NCBI RefSeq assembly: GCF_001441165.1
Contig: NZ_CP013126.1
Location: 124,001 to 188,000, forward strand
Direction of reading: 5' to 3'
Source: Acidipropionibacterium acidipropionici
GTDB taxonomy: Bacteria > Actinomycetota > Actinomycetes > Propionibacteriales > Propionibacteriaceae
DNA: 64,000 nucleotides
The translations under genes were made by a program, and so were the position numbers. The notes below the pieces were generated by a model. The model had not been told where the DNA came from and did not search any database. It worked only from the letters and a program-made list of their open reading frames with translations. Shown here one piece after another: positions 53,629-62,207 of this stretch; the first letter of the stretch is position 1; the number at the start of each line of letters is the position of its first letter.

Positions 53629-54539
53629 CGGAGCACCCCCGGGGCCTGCGACCGCCGCCGGGCCATGACGATGCCCGCGAGGGTGCCGCGCACCGCGGCG
53701 AACAGGGTGCCGGGGTCCTCCAGGATCTGCCGGCGTCCTCCCCTCAGGAGAATCTGCCAGGACTGCCCGGGGGTCGCGCGCAGCCAGTCGCGCCAGGGCA
53801 CCCGGGCGAAACGGCGCCCGAACACCAGCCTGTTGCGGCAGTTCCAGTAGTAGTAGGAGTGGGATTTGGCGCGCCGGCCCTGCGATCCCTGGGTGCCGCC
53901 CTCGTCATGGACCACCTGCAGGTCGTGGCGCACCACCAGACGCCGTCCGGCGGCGACCGCCCGGCGGGAGAAGTCGACGTCCTCCCAGTAGAGGAAGTAG
54001 TCCTCGGCGAATCCGCCGGCCTCCTCGAAGCCGGCGCGGTCGAAGGCCATACAGGCCCCGGTCAGCCAGTTCACCCATTCGGGATCGTCGTCGCCGTCGA
54101 TCCGGCGCATCCTGGTGCGGCCGGTGGCCAGGCTCACCATCGCCCCGTCGAAATCGGTGTGGCCGTCCGAGCCCACGATCCGCGGCGCCACGACGGCGCC
54201 CGGATCCGCGCGGACCGCCGCGGCCAGCGCGGCCAGCACCGGCCCGTCGGCCGAGGCGTCCGGGTTGAGCAGGACGAAGACGCCGAGACCGTCTTCGGCA
54301 GCCGCGCGCACCCCCTGGTTGACGCCGGAGCCGAAACCGTCATTGGCCGGGCAGACCACCAGCGTCCAGTCCCGTTCGGCGCACAGCCGCCGGACCGCCT
54401 CGCACTCGGCGATACTCGAGGGATTGTCGACGATGTAGACCCGGGCGCCCGCCTCGAGCGCCGTTGTCGGCACATTCTCGGCGACCAGCTCATGCGACCC
54501 GTAGTTGACGACGACCAGGGCGAAGGCGGTGCTCGGCAT
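53625..54539 (-). CDS. Glycosyltransferase family 2, rhamnosyltransferase-like
   Basis: A 304-residue GT-A enzyme. VVVNYGS starts the nucleotide-binding domain, VLLNPDASADGPVL holds the DxD-like motif, and WLTGACMAFDRAGFEEAGGFAEDYFLYWEDVDFSRR is the family's acceptor-side ED motif. It resembles WbbL-type rhamnosyltransferases. It lies between two GT4 genes with overlapping codons on both sides. Confidence 0.86.
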   Translation of the reverse strand: MPSTAFALVVVNYGSHELVAENVPTTALEAGARVYIVDNPSSIAECEAVRRLCAERDWTLVVCPANDGFGSGVNQGVRAAAEDGLGVFVLLNPDASADGPVLAALAAAVRADPGAVVAPRIVGSDGHTDFDGAMVSLATGRTRMRRIDGDDDPEWVNWLTGACMAFDRAGFEEAGGFAEDYFLYWEDVDFSRRAVAAGRRLVVRHDLQVVHDEGGTQGSQGRRAKSHSYYYWNCRNRLVFGRRFARVPWRDWLRATPGQSWQILLRGGRRQILEDPGTLFAAVRGTLAGIVMARRRSQAPGVLR

Positions 54540-55708
54540 CAATTCGTGCCCCGGCGTCTGCCGCTGGGATGGGAGCGCAGCCGGGTGACGCCGACCCGGT
54601 GCAGGTCTCGAAGCAGCTCCTCGTAGCGGTCGGTGACGTCGTCCCAGTCGTAGCGGGGGCCGATGTCGGCGCGCAGCCTCTCCCCCATGCCCCAGGCGGC
54701 CCTGGGATCCTCCCGCACCGTCGCCAGCGCGGTGGCCACGCCGTCGGGGTCGGAGAAGAACAGGCCGTTCCCGTCGAGCACCTCGCGGTTGAACACGACG
54801 TCGTAGGCGATCACCGCGGCTCCGGCCCCGGATGCGCGCAGCAACGAGGGATTGGTACCCCCGACGCTGTGGCCGTGGAGGTAGGAGGCGCAGTTGGCAT
54901 AGAGCTGGTTGAGCAGCTCCTGATCCCACACCGATCCGATGAACCGGACGTCGGCCTCCCCGGCGGCCTCGTGGACACTCTGCGTGTAGTCGGGCGAGTA
55001 CGGCGCGGCGCCGGCCACCACCAGCGGCAACAGGGAGCCGGACCTCCGGTACCCCTCCACGATCTCCAGGATGTGGTTCTCCGGCTCGAAGCGGGCCACC
55101 ACCAGATGGAACCGGCGCGGCTCCAGGCCGATCCCGGCCAGCTTGTCGGTGCGCGGGGAGTCGATGACGGGAGCGCCGTAGGCGATCTCGCGGGTGTCGG
55201 CGCCGAACTCCTCGCGGTAGTACTCGGCGATACCGCGGGCGTCGGCGATGAGGGCGTCGGAGAGCTTCACCGCGACGGCCTCGGCTGCGCGGTAGTAGTA
55301 GCGACCGGCCCCCTGCCACTTGGCCCGCTTCCACTCGATGCCGTCGACGTGGGTGGCGGTGGGGATCCGGCGGGCGCGCAGGACGGGCAGCAGCGGCGAG
55401 TTCGCGGCGTTGAACAGGATCGCGGAGTCGACGCCGCGCAGGACCGGGTTGATGACGGACAGGGCCGTGTGGCTGAGGGTCTCCAGGGACCGCCTGCGCA
55501 TCGCCGGCAGATGCACCAGGTCCATACCCTTGTAACTGGGCGGACGCTCGGAGGTGCCGTCGGCGGGAGGACGGCAGAAGACGATGACGCGGTGGCCGCG
55601 GTAGGCCAGCCGGGATCCGATCTGCTCGACCGCGGTCTCGAAGCCCCCGTACCGGGCGGGCACGCCGCGAGTTCCGATCAGCGCGACCTTCAGCAGAGCG
55701 TCGTCCAC
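54539..55708 (-). CDS. Glycosyltransferase family 4 with DUF1972 domain
   Basis: A 389-residue transferase. DUF1972 at the N-terminus (KVALIGTRGVPARYGGFETAVEQIG) is typical of rhamnosyl- and exopolysaccharide transferases; the C-terminal GT4 half has HSVGGTNPSLLRASGAGAAVIAYD. GTG 55708 is chosen because GGAGGA stands just before it; a GTG at 55720 includes that site in the gene. It is first in the minus-strand transferase operon and divergent from the gene at 55829. Confidence 0.85.
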   Translation of the reverse strand: MDDALLKVALIGTRGVPARYGGFETAVEQIGSRLAYRGHRVIVFCRPPADGTSERPPSYKGMDLVHLPAMRRRSLETLSHTALSVINPVLRGVDSAILFNAANSPLLPVLRARRIPTATHVDGIEWKRAKWQGAGRYYYRAAEAVAVKLSDALIADARGIAEYYREEFGADTREIAYGAPVIDSPRTDKLAGIGLEPRRFHLVVARFEPENHILEIVEGYRRSGSLLPLVVAGAAPYSPDYTQSVHEAAGEADVRFIGSVWDQELLNQLYANCASYLHGHSVGGTNPSLLRASGAGAAVIAYDVVFNREVLDGNGLFFSDPDGVATALATVREDPRAAWGMGERLRADIGPRYDWDDVTDRYEELLRDLHRVGVTRLRSHPSGRRRGTN

Positions 55709-55828
55709 ATTTTCCTCCACATTCTCAACTGGCCCATCCTGTCATGCTCCAAAGCCCGCCGTCGGCCGGCCACGGAATCCCACCGGGCCGTGTTGCCGCC
55801 ACCTGTGGCCCATGTCAGACTGACCCCT

Positions 55829-56803
55829 GTGGACGATGTCTACCACTCCGGATCCGAGGCCCCGACGGCAGGCCCGGACTCCCGCGCCGGCGGCTCCCGG
55901 GTCCTGGTGGCCGTCACCACCTTCCGGCGCACCGTGCTGCTGCCCGGTCTCATCGCGCGGATCCGTCAGGAGATGGCCGAGGCGCCGTGCACGTCCCGAC
56001 TGCTCATCGTGGACAATGATCCCGACTGCTCGGCCCGCCCGATCGCGGACGCCGCAGGGGCCGGTTATCTGCCGGTCGCCCGTCCCGGCATCGCCGCCGC
56101 CCGCCAGGCTGCCCTGGCCGCGGGCCGCCCGGACGAGCTCACCGTCATGATCGACGACGACGTCATGCCGCAGCCCGGTTGGCTCTCCGAACTCTTCTCC
56201 GTCTGGGAGGAGACCCGTGCCGCGGTGGTGATGGGATTCGTCGACTACGTATGGCCGCCGGGCTGCGACCCCTGGGTCTCCGACTCGGGATTCATGAGGC
56301 GCACCCGTCACGGCCGCGCCGAGGAGCTGGGCTACCTGGCCACCAGCAACGCCCTCTTCGACACCGGCCAGGTGCGCTCCCTGGGGGTCGATTTCGACGT
56401 CTCGTTGGGGCTTGCCGGAGGGGAGGACACCCGTTTCGGCCGCGATGTGCTGGCGGCCAGCGGGCGGATCGTCGCAGCCCCCGACTCGGTGGTGCGCGCC
56501 GACATCCCGCCCGAGCGGGCCACCAGGGCGTTCGCCCGGCGTCGCGCCAGAGCCCAGGGCGCCTCGCGCTCGAGACTGCTCATCGACGATCCACGGCCCG
56601 CGGTGAGGCTCCTGCGATCGGGTCAGCATCTGATCGGTGGGGTCGTGCGTCTGGCGGCCTTCTCGGCCGGGGCGCTGGTGTTCCCGGCGCGGGTGGACCG
56701 GCGTCGCAATGCGGTGTTCACGAGGCGGGCATGGTTCGCGCAGGGCCGCATTCTCGGGGCTGTGGGCAAGGGCTCTCCGCTGTACACGCGCACTCAGGGC
56801 TGA
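55829..56803 (+). CDS. Glycosyltransferase family 2
   Basis: A 324-residue GT-A enzyme. RVLVAVTTFRRTVLLPGLI opens the domain, MIDDDVMPQPGWL is the DxD region, and GLAGGEDTRFGRDVLAASGRI the acceptor ED motif. A C-terminal membrane-associated stretch (LIGGVVRLAAFSAGALVFPA) is present. GTG 55829 has CAGACT seven bases upstream, so it is probably leaderless; the frame extends further upstream without a good start. It is convergent with the cytidylyltransferase gene, six bases apart. Confidence 0.82.
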   Translation: MDDVYHSGSEAPTAGPDSRAGGSRVLVAVTTFRRTVLLPGLIARIRQEMAEAPCTSRLLIVDNDPDCSARPIADAAGAGYLPVARPGIAAARQAALAAGRPDELTVMIDDDVMPQPGWLSELFSVWEETRAAVVMGFVDYVWPPGCDPWVSDSGFMRRTRHGRAEELGYLATSNALFDTGQVRSLGVDFDVSLGLAGGEDTRFGRDVLAASGRIVAAPDSVVRADIPPERATRAFARRRARAQGASRSRLLIDDPRPAVRLLRSGQHLIGGVVRLAAFSAGALVFPARVDRRRNAVFTRRAWFAQGRILGAVGKGSPLYTRTQG

Positions 56804-56809
56804 GCGGAC

Positions 56810-57244
56810 TCAGGCGATCCTGAGGGCGTCGGTGAGGTAGCCGCGCAGCATCGTCGAGGAGGTTGTGGGGGTGTAGGGCAGGTAGACCACCCGGGCTCCG
56901 ATCTCGGCCATCTCGGCCTCCAGGCGGTCGCCCTTGGGGGTGTCCTTCCAGTCGTCGCCCTTGAACAGGACGTCGAAGTGGTGCCTGCGCCAGGCGATGC
57001 GCTTGTCCTGGCCGACGTCGGGAACGGCCCGGTCGACGCAGCGCAGACCTTCGACCAGCGCCAGCCTCTCCTCGAAGGGGATCACGGGCGCGCGGCCCTT
57101 CATCGCGATGAGCGCCTCATCGGTGGCGACCCCGGCGATGAGCCGGTCGCAGCGCTCCCGGGAGGACTGAAGGATGTTCAGATGACCGATGTGCAGCATG
57201 TCGAAACCGCCCGGCACATAGCCCACCGTCATCGAACCCGCCAT
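56810..57244 (-). CDS. Glycerol-3-phosphate cytidylyltransferase-like nucleotidyltransferase
   Basis: A 144-residue nucleotidyltransferase with the HxGH motif HIGH (GYVPGGFDMLHIGHLNIL) and a C-terminal TTSSTMLRG that matches the RTEGISTT-type site of TagD/RfaE-C proteins. It should make a CDP-activated alcohol such as CDP-glycerol. Start ATG 57244 has GGAGG at seven bases. It could supply the CDP-alcohol phosphotransferase at 51740. Confidence 0.82.
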   Translation of the reverse strand: MAGSMTVGYVPGGFDMLHIGHLNILQSSRERCDRLIAGVATDEALIAMKGRAPVIPFEERLALVEGLRCVDRAVPDVGQDKRIAWRRHHFDVLFKGDDWKDTPKGDRLEAEMAEIGARVVYLPYTPTTSSTMLRGYLTDALRIA

Positions 57245-57300
57245 CAACAGACCTCCGGATCAGTGTGCGGCGAGCCTGAGGGGTCACCGCTCCCGGAGGA

Positions 57301-57306
57301 AGTATA
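57301..57306 (-). promoter_or_regulatory. -10 box upstream of the cytidylyltransferase
   Basis: TATACT on the minus strand, close to the TATAAT consensus in a locally A/T-rich stretch, about 57 bases before the start codon. No clear -35 box is seen. Confidence 0.4.
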
Positions 57307-57433
57307 ACGTCGTCAACATTGTGGACGCCATTCCGGCCCGGGCCCGATCTCCCGCCGCGGCCCACCTGCAGATGGCGCAATAACGCCCCGGCCGCGGGTA
57401 TCGCAGCCAGGGCGGTATGTGGACGGCCGGGAA

Positions 57434-58228
57434 CTACTGGGAGTTCTGGTTTCCCTGATCGCCTGGCTTCCCCTGGGTTCCCCAGGGCTGCTGGGACGGA
57501 TCGGGCTGCCGGGCGGCTTGAGGATCGGGCAGCTGACCGGAGGCCTGGGGGGCCGCATATCCCGGTGCCTGGGCCGGATTCCCCTGGCCGATCTGGGGGG
57601 CCTGACCCTGGTTCTGCTGAGCCTCAGGGCGCTGGCTGATCTCCCCGAAGTTGACGCCGGGCGCCGAGCGCACCGCCGGATCGTCGACCTGGAAGTAGCT
57701 GGCCTTCTCGAAGTGGAACATGCCCGCCACCAGGTTCGACGGGAAGCTCTCGACCTTGGTGTTGTAGGTCTTCACATTCGCGTTGTAGTAGCGCCGGCCT
57801 GCGGCGATGCGGTCCTCGGTGTCGGAGAGCTCGCGCTGCAGCTCCAGGAAGTTCGTGTTGCTGCGCAGCTCCGGGTAGGCCTCCACCTGGGCCACCAGGT
57901 TGTGGACGGCTCCCGAGAGCTGGGACTCGATCTGGGAGCGCTGCGGGTCCGGGGTGTTGCCCTGGGAGTTGGTGGCCATGGCGACGGCCTGGTTGCGCAG
58001 CCGGGTGACCTCCTCGAGGGTGTTGCGCTCGTGAGCGGCGCCGGCGCGCACGGTCTCGACCAGATTCGGGATGAGTTCGTAGCGGCGGTTCAGCTCGACG
58101 TCGACCTGGCGCCAAGACTCCTGGATGGTGTTGCGCAGCTTCACGAAGGAGTTGTAGGGGGCGATGAACAACCCCACTCCTCCGCCGATCACGACGACGA
58201 GAATGATGAGGATGATGAGCAGGGCCAT
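57434..58228 (-). CDS. lemA: LemA family protein
   Basis: A 264-residue membrane protein. One N-terminal transmembrane helix (ALLIILIILVVVIGGGVGLFI) is followed by the LemA coiled-coil domain (YNSFVKLRNTIQESWRQVDVELNRRYELIPNLVETV, residues 25-60). The last 60 residues or so are a Pro/Gln-rich tail (QQNQGQAPQIGQGNPAQAPG). Function in bacteria is not established. It lies 82 bases downstream of the sortase-like gene in the same direction. Confidence 0.87.
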   Translation of the reverse strand: MALLIILIILVVVIGGGVGLFIAPYNSFVKLRNTIQESWRQVDVELNRRYELIPNLVETVRAGAAHERNTLEEVTRLRNQAVAMATNSQGNTPDPQRSQIESQLSGAVHNLVAQVEAYPELRSNTNFLELQRELSDTEDRIAAGRRYYNANVKTYNTKVESFPSNLVAGMFHFEKASYFQVDDPAVRSAPGVNFGEISQRPEAQQNQGQAPQIGQGNPAQAPGYAAPQASGQLPDPQAARQPDPSQQPWGTQGKPGDQGNQNSQ

Positions 58229-58310
58229 CGGGAAGCCTTTCCGGTCACGGGGCGTCTGTGACCGAGGCTACCGGCCACAGGGCCGCTTCCCGATGGTTCG
58301 GACCTCCCGG

Positions 58311-58967
58311 TCAGGTGCGGTTGCGCGTGGAGACGAGGTGCCCCAGGGCGACCGCGCGGCTCGAGGTGGAGACCATGTCCTGGCTGGTGGTCAGCGTGAT
58401 GAGAGGCTGCTGGGCGACGGCGTCGGCATGGCCGGGCACCGGGTCGAGCACCCAGTCATCGGTGCTGTCGACGGTGAGGTCCTGCGGGGCGACGTCGATC
58501 CGGTAGGTGAACACCGCCGAGGAGGTCTCCACGACGACGGTGTCGCCGGCCCGCAGTTCGCGCAGGTCCCGGAATCCGTTGGCCCCGGTCGCCGAGCGCC
58601 CTGCCACCGCGAAGTTGCCCTTCTGGCCAGGCAGCGCGGTGTCGCGGTACCAGGCCAGCCCGCTGGCCAGGGCGGAGTCGGCGTCGTCGGTGGAGGCGTA
58701 GACGGGCCAGGCCCAGCCCGACCCGAGCCGCGGGATCCTCATCACCGCGATGAGCTGGCCCTCGGCAGGCCCCTTGGCCGCCGAGGCCTGCGGGGAGGGC
58801 GCCGCCGACCAGGATCCGGCGGCCGAGGATGCGGCGGCGCGCGCCCGGTCGCCGGGCAGCAGCGTGCTGCCCCACCACGTCCACCCGGCCCACAGCGCCG
58901 CGACGACGACCAGGGTGGCCAGGCTGACGACGGTCCAGCCGAAGGGGCGAAGACGTCGGCGACTCAT
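58311..58967 (-). CDS. Class E-like sortase lacking catalytic Cys and His
   Basis: A 218-residue protein with an N-terminal transmembrane helix (12-32), a linker and a sortase beta-barrel domain. Key segments align with class E sortases: GNFAVAGRSATGANGF in place of the usual GNxxxAGHRxTxGxPF, and ITLTTSQDM in place of LTLTTCxP. The catalytic His is Arg124 and the catalytic Cys is Ser195 (codon AGC); Arg204, nine residues later, is kept. The DNA is otherwise intact, so this is not a frameshifted gene. Transpeptidase activity is therefore unlikely. Its start overlaps the upstream membrane-protein gene by four bases. Confidence 0.78.
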   Translation of the reverse strand: MSRRRLRPFGWTVVSLATLVVVAALWAGWTWWGSTLLPGDRARAAASSAAGSWSAAPSPQASAAKGPAEGQLIAVMRIPRLGSGWAWPVYASTDDADSALASGLAWYRDTALPGQKGNFAVAGRSATGANGFRDLRELRAGDTVVVETSSAVFTYRIDVAPQDLTVDSTDDWVLDPVPGHADAVAQQPLITLTTSQDMVSTSSRAVALGHLVSTRNRT

Positions 58968-59806
58968 CGGGCGGGCCCTTCCGGACGGGCCCGGTCGGCG
59001 CGCTGAGCCGCGGAATTCCTGCCATCGGAGGGTGGGGCGGCCTGTCGCATCTCCCACTCCTCCACGGCCTTGAGCCAGTGGGAGTAGGCGGGAACCCACA
59101 CGCAGATCAGCGCGGTGATCACCAGGGCGACGGCGAGCCAGGTCGGGGTGAGGGGGAAGTGGACGTTCCACCAGAACCACACCGTCCACAGCACGGCGGC
59201 GGCGGTGAAGATCCACCGGTCGATCTGATGGCCGGCGCCCATGGTGAGGGTGAGTGCGCAGCCGGCCAGCGGCAGCAGCACCATCGGCGCCCAGTCACCG
59301 GCAGCCAGGCCGAGGATGAAGGTGCTCACGAGAGGGCCGAGGGTGGACCCGGAGAAGGATCCCTGGAAGAGCCAGATCATCAGGAGTGAGAACAGCCAGA
59401 TGCCGCTCGGGATCATCACGACGATGCGTGCCGCGGTGAGGACTCCCGGGACCGGGGGACGGACGTCGCGCGGCCGGTACTGCTGGGGCCGCGGAACGTA
59501 CTGCGACTGGTGATTGCGGGGACCGTACTGCGGCTGATGCTGCGGAGCGTAGGGCGGCCGGTTCTGCGGCTGGCTCGGGGGCGGCCAGCCCTGTCCCGGA
59601 GGGGCCCAGCCCCTGCGCGGTGGAGGGTTCTGGCCCTGCTGGGGCTGCTGGGGCTGACCGGCAGGGGGCCAGTTCTGCCCGGGCTGTGTCTGTCCTGGGC
59701 CGCCCGTCCCGGGCGGTGTCTGTCCTGGGCCGCCCGTCCCGGGCTGGGGCCAGTTCGGGGGCGCGCTGAGGACCACCTGACCGGATCCTTCCGCCCATGA
59801 ACTCAT
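58964..59806 (-). CDS. Pro/Gln-rich four-helix membrane protein
   Basis: A 280-residue protein. Residues 1-115 are low-complexity, rich in Pro, Gln and Gly, with two copies of GTGGPGQT from a 30-base DNA repeat. Four transmembrane helices follow (about 128-250, for example IVVMIPSGIWLFSLLMIWLF and AVALVITALICVWVPAY). The C-terminus is basic. No family is known. ATG 59806 has TACCAT (minus strand 59818-59813) six bases upstream and is probably leaderless. Its stop overlaps the sortase-like gene (ATGA), so the two are coupled. Confidence 0.72.
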   Translation of the reverse strand: MSSWAEGSGQVVLSAPPNWPQPGTGGPGQTPPGTGGPGQTQPGQNWPPAGQPQQPQQGQNPPPRRGWAPPGQGWPPPSQPQNRPPYAPQHQPQYGPRNHQSQYVPRPQQYRPRDVRPPVPGVLTAARIVVMIPSGIWLFSLLMIWLFQGSFSGSTLGPLVSTFILGLAAGDWAPMVLLPLAGCALTLTMGAGHQIDRWIFTAAAVLWTVWFWWNVHFPLTPTWLAVALVITALICVWVPAYSHWLKAVEEWEMRQAAPPSDGRNSAAQRADRARPEGPAR

Positions 59807-59838
59807 GCCGTCATGGTACCGACCCCTCCCCTCATCCT

Positions 59839-59904
59839 CGAGGGCAGGCAAACCTGGCGACGTCACTGGTATTCCAGTGACGTCGCCAGGTTTGCCTGCC
59901 CTCG
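59839..59904. repeat. 66-base long hairpin (long-hairpin family, copy B)
   Basis: A perfect 31-base stem (59839-59869 with 59874-59904) closes a TATT loop. Its arm matches the arm at 26527-26557 at 24 of 31 positions, with every change compensated on the other side. It lies between two minus-strand genes, downstream of the one ending at 59955. Confidence 0.85.
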
Positions 59905-59954
59905 CCGAATAACACAGAACGGACAGGCGCGGATGTGGGCAGCGGGAGCCGACG

Positions 59955-60797
59955 TCACGCGAAGTAGCTCGCCCCGCCGGGCGGCCCGGGCGACGGCTCC
60001 GGGGCCTCGTCGGTGAAGGGCGTCGCTCCACCGGCCATCCGCTCCAGGGCCGGCCCGTGCACCACCCGGAACGGGAAGGGCGCCCCGGCGCAGCGCCTGG
60101 TCACCTCATCGACCGGCAACGGGGCATGGCTCGCAGCCAGGATGACGTTGCCGTACCGGCGTCCCTTGAGGGTGGCCGACTCGGCCTCCAGGACGACCTG
60201 CCCGAAGACCTCCCTCAACCCGGCAACCGCGCCGCGGGTCAATGTCATCGGCGCCGAGTCGGCGACATTGGCCACCAGGATCCCGTCGGGCACCAGCACC
60301 CTCGAGATGTCGGCGAAGCATTCGGCGGTCACCAGTTCACCGGGCACCCGGGCCCCGGCGAAGGCGTCGAGGATGACGACGTCGGCGAAATCCTCGCGCA
60401 TGGCCGCGATCCCCGCCCGGCCGTCGAGAGGCCGCACCTTGATCCCCGATCGGGGAGGCAGCGGCGCCTTGCGACGCACCTCCTCGGTGAGTCCGGCGTC
60501 GGGCTCCAAGACGATCTGGGGTGACGTCGGCCTGGTCGCACTGACATATCGGGCCAGGTTCATCCCGGCCCCGCCGATGTGCACCACCCGCATCCGCTCC
60601 CCGGCGGGCCGGTGCAGGTCCAGGTGGTCGGCGATGCGCTCCATGTAATCGAACTCGAGGAGGGTCGGGTGGGCGGGATCCACCCAGGACTGGTCCGCCC
60701 CTCCGATCCGCACGAGCCAGGCCCCGGGCCTCTGCGGATCGGGAACCAGGTGCTCCTCGCCGGGATCCGGTGCCTCGCGCCGGCCCCGGTCAGCCAC
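59955..60797 (-). CDS. Spermidine-synthase-like methyltransferase-fold protein
   Basis: A 280-residue protein with the Rossmann fold of spermidine synthases: MRVVHIGGAGMNLARYV as motif I, IVLEPDAGLTEEV as the acidic strand-2 motif, and ADVVILDAFAGARVPGELVTAECF as the region that in true synthases holds the catalytic Asp. It lacks a clear putrescine-binding pattern, so the polyamine role is doubtful. GTG 60797 overlaps the end of the aminotransferase gene by eight bases, which indicates an operon; the longer open frame upstream has no support. Confidence 0.78.
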   Translation of the reverse strand: MADRGRREAPDPGEEHLVPDPQRPGAWLVRIGGADQSWVDPAHPTLLEFDYMERIADHLDLHRPAGERMRVVHIGGAGMNLARYVSATRPTSPQIVLEPDAGLTEEVRRKAPLPPRSGIKVRPLDGRAGIAAMREDFADVVILDAFAGARVPGELVTAECFADISRVLVPDGILVANVADSAPMTLTRGAVAGLREVFGQVVLEAESATLKGRRYGNVILAASHAPLPVDEVTRRCAGAPFPFRVVHGPALERMAGGATPFTDEAPEPSPGPPGGASYFA

Positions 60798-61986
60798 CGA
60801 AGATCTCCATCCGGCGAATCCTCGCGAAGGCCTCGTGGATCCGCTTGACGTCCAGGGTGGCGGCCAACCGGAGGTACCCCTCCCCGGACGCGCCGAAGGC
60901 GGGCCCCGGAATGGTGAGCACATGGGCCTGGTGGAGCATGGCGTCCATCACCTCCGCCGACGACAGCCCGGTGTCGGCGATGTTGACCCACAGGTAGATC
61001 GCCCCGCCCGGTTCCAGGGCGTGCATCCTCGGGGTGTCGCAGATCTCCCGGTAGGCCGCCATGAGCCGGGAGCGGTAGAGCTCGGCGATGGGCGGCATGA
61101 TCTCGTGGCGCAGCCGGATCGCGGCCAGGGCGGCGCGCTGGGAGGGCGCCGGGGCGGTGTAGACGATGTTCTCGTTGATGTCGGTCATCGCGCCGATGAT
61201 CGGCGCCGGTCCCATCGCATAGCCGATCCGCCAGCCGGTCATGGCGTAGTTCTTCGAGAAGGAGCGCACCGTCACGGTGCGCTCCGCCATGCCGGGCAGG
61301 GTGGCGAAGGGGATGAAGGGCTCGGCGTAGGAGAAGGAGGTGTAGATGTCGTCGGCCAGCACCAGCAGATCGTGCTCGGCGGCCACCCGGGCGATGACCA
61401 GCTGCGCCTCGCGGCTCCAGCAGACCCCCGACGGGTTGGTCGGGGTGTTGAGGATGATCGCCCGGGTCCGCGGGGTGATCGCGGCCTCCAGGGCCTCGGG
61501 CCGCAGCTGGAAGCCGTCGGCCTCGCTGGTCGGCACGTGGACGGGCACGCCGCCGGCCTGCTCGATCTGGCCGTCGTAGCAGTTGAAGTAGGGCTCGGGG
61601 ACGATCACCTCCCGGCGCCGGGCCGGCGGCAGGTCGGGGTCGAGCACGGCCATGCAGGCCAGCGCCATCGCATGGCAGGCCGACGCCGTCACCAGCACCT
61701 GGCCGGGCTCGACGTCGACGCCGTAGTCGGCGCGCTGGGCCTCGACGATGGCCGCCACGAGCTCGGGATCCCCGTGGGGGGCCGTGTAGTGGGTGTGCCC
61801 GGCCAGGGCGTCGTCCATCGCCGCACGGGTGATGCGCTGATCGGTGGTGATGTCGGGGTCGCCGATGGAGAAGTTGATGAGATCGTCGAGGCCCGCCCGC
61901 TGGCCGGCGGCCACGGCGTCCGCCAGGATCGAGTGGGGCCGCACCCGGTGCCGGGGGGCCAGGAATCGGGCCGCGTCTTCGCGCAT
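60790..61986 (-). CDS. Class I/II pyridoxal-phosphate aminotransferase
   Basis: A 398-residue fold-type I aminotransferase with the PLP lysine K245 in RSFSKNYAMTGWRIGY, substrate-binding NTPTNPSGV and C-terminal arginine in GEGYLRLA. The sequence fits the aspartate/aromatic aminotransferase group (MalY/PatA-like members also exist), so the amino acid is not certain. It starts at an ATG with GGAGGA in the leader and is followed in the operon by the spermidine-synthase-like gene. Confidence 0.86.
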   Translation of the reverse strand: MREDAARFLAPRHRVRPHSILADAVAAGQRAGLDDLINFSIGDPDITTDQRITRAAMDDALAGHTHYTAPHGDPELVAAIVEAQRADYGVDVEPGQVLVTASACHAMALACMAVLDPDLPPARRREVIVPEPYFNCYDGQIEQAGGVPVHVPTSEADGFQLRPEALEAAITPRTRAIILNTPTNPSGVCWSREAQLVIARVAAEHDLLVLADDIYTSFSYAEPFIPFATLPGMAERTVTVRSFSKNYAMTGWRIGYAMGPAPIIGAMTDINENIVYTAPAPSQRAALAAIRLRHEIMPPIAELYRSRLMAAYREICDTPRMHALEPGGAIYLWVNIADTGLSSAEVMDAMLHQAHVLTIPGPAFGASGEGYLRLAATLDVKRIHEAFARIRRMEIFGG

Positions 61987-62076
61987 GGGCGTCCTCCTGA
62001 TAGATCCTCTCGTGACCCGGCCGAGTCACGAGAACAATCCTCGCGCGCGGGCCCGATCCCCGGCAACATCGGGCGT

Positions 62077-62121
62077 CCTGCACCGTCGGACCCTGCACCG
62101 TCGGCCCCTGCACCGTCATCC
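62077..62121 (+). repeat. Three tandem 15-base repeats
   Basis: CCTGCACCGTCGGAC, CCTGCACCGTCGGCC and CCTGCACCGTCATCC follow one another directly. The shared core is CCTGCACCGTC. Role unknown. Confidence 0.75.
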
Positions 62122-62155
62122 CACCGAACCTGTGCATTGCCTGAGGAGATTCTCC

Positions 62156-62207
62156 TCCCAACACGCCGTCCCCCGGCTCTGGCGGGCTCCGGGACGGCGT
62201 GTTGGGA
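62156..62207. terminator. 17-base-stem hairpin in the divergent region
   Basis: TCCCAACACGCCGTCCC pairs exactly with GGGACGGCGTGTTGGGA around an 18-base G/C-rich loop. It lies upstream of both flanking genes, so it is not an ordinary end-of-gene terminator; a leader structure or insulator are alternatives. Confidence 0.55.
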
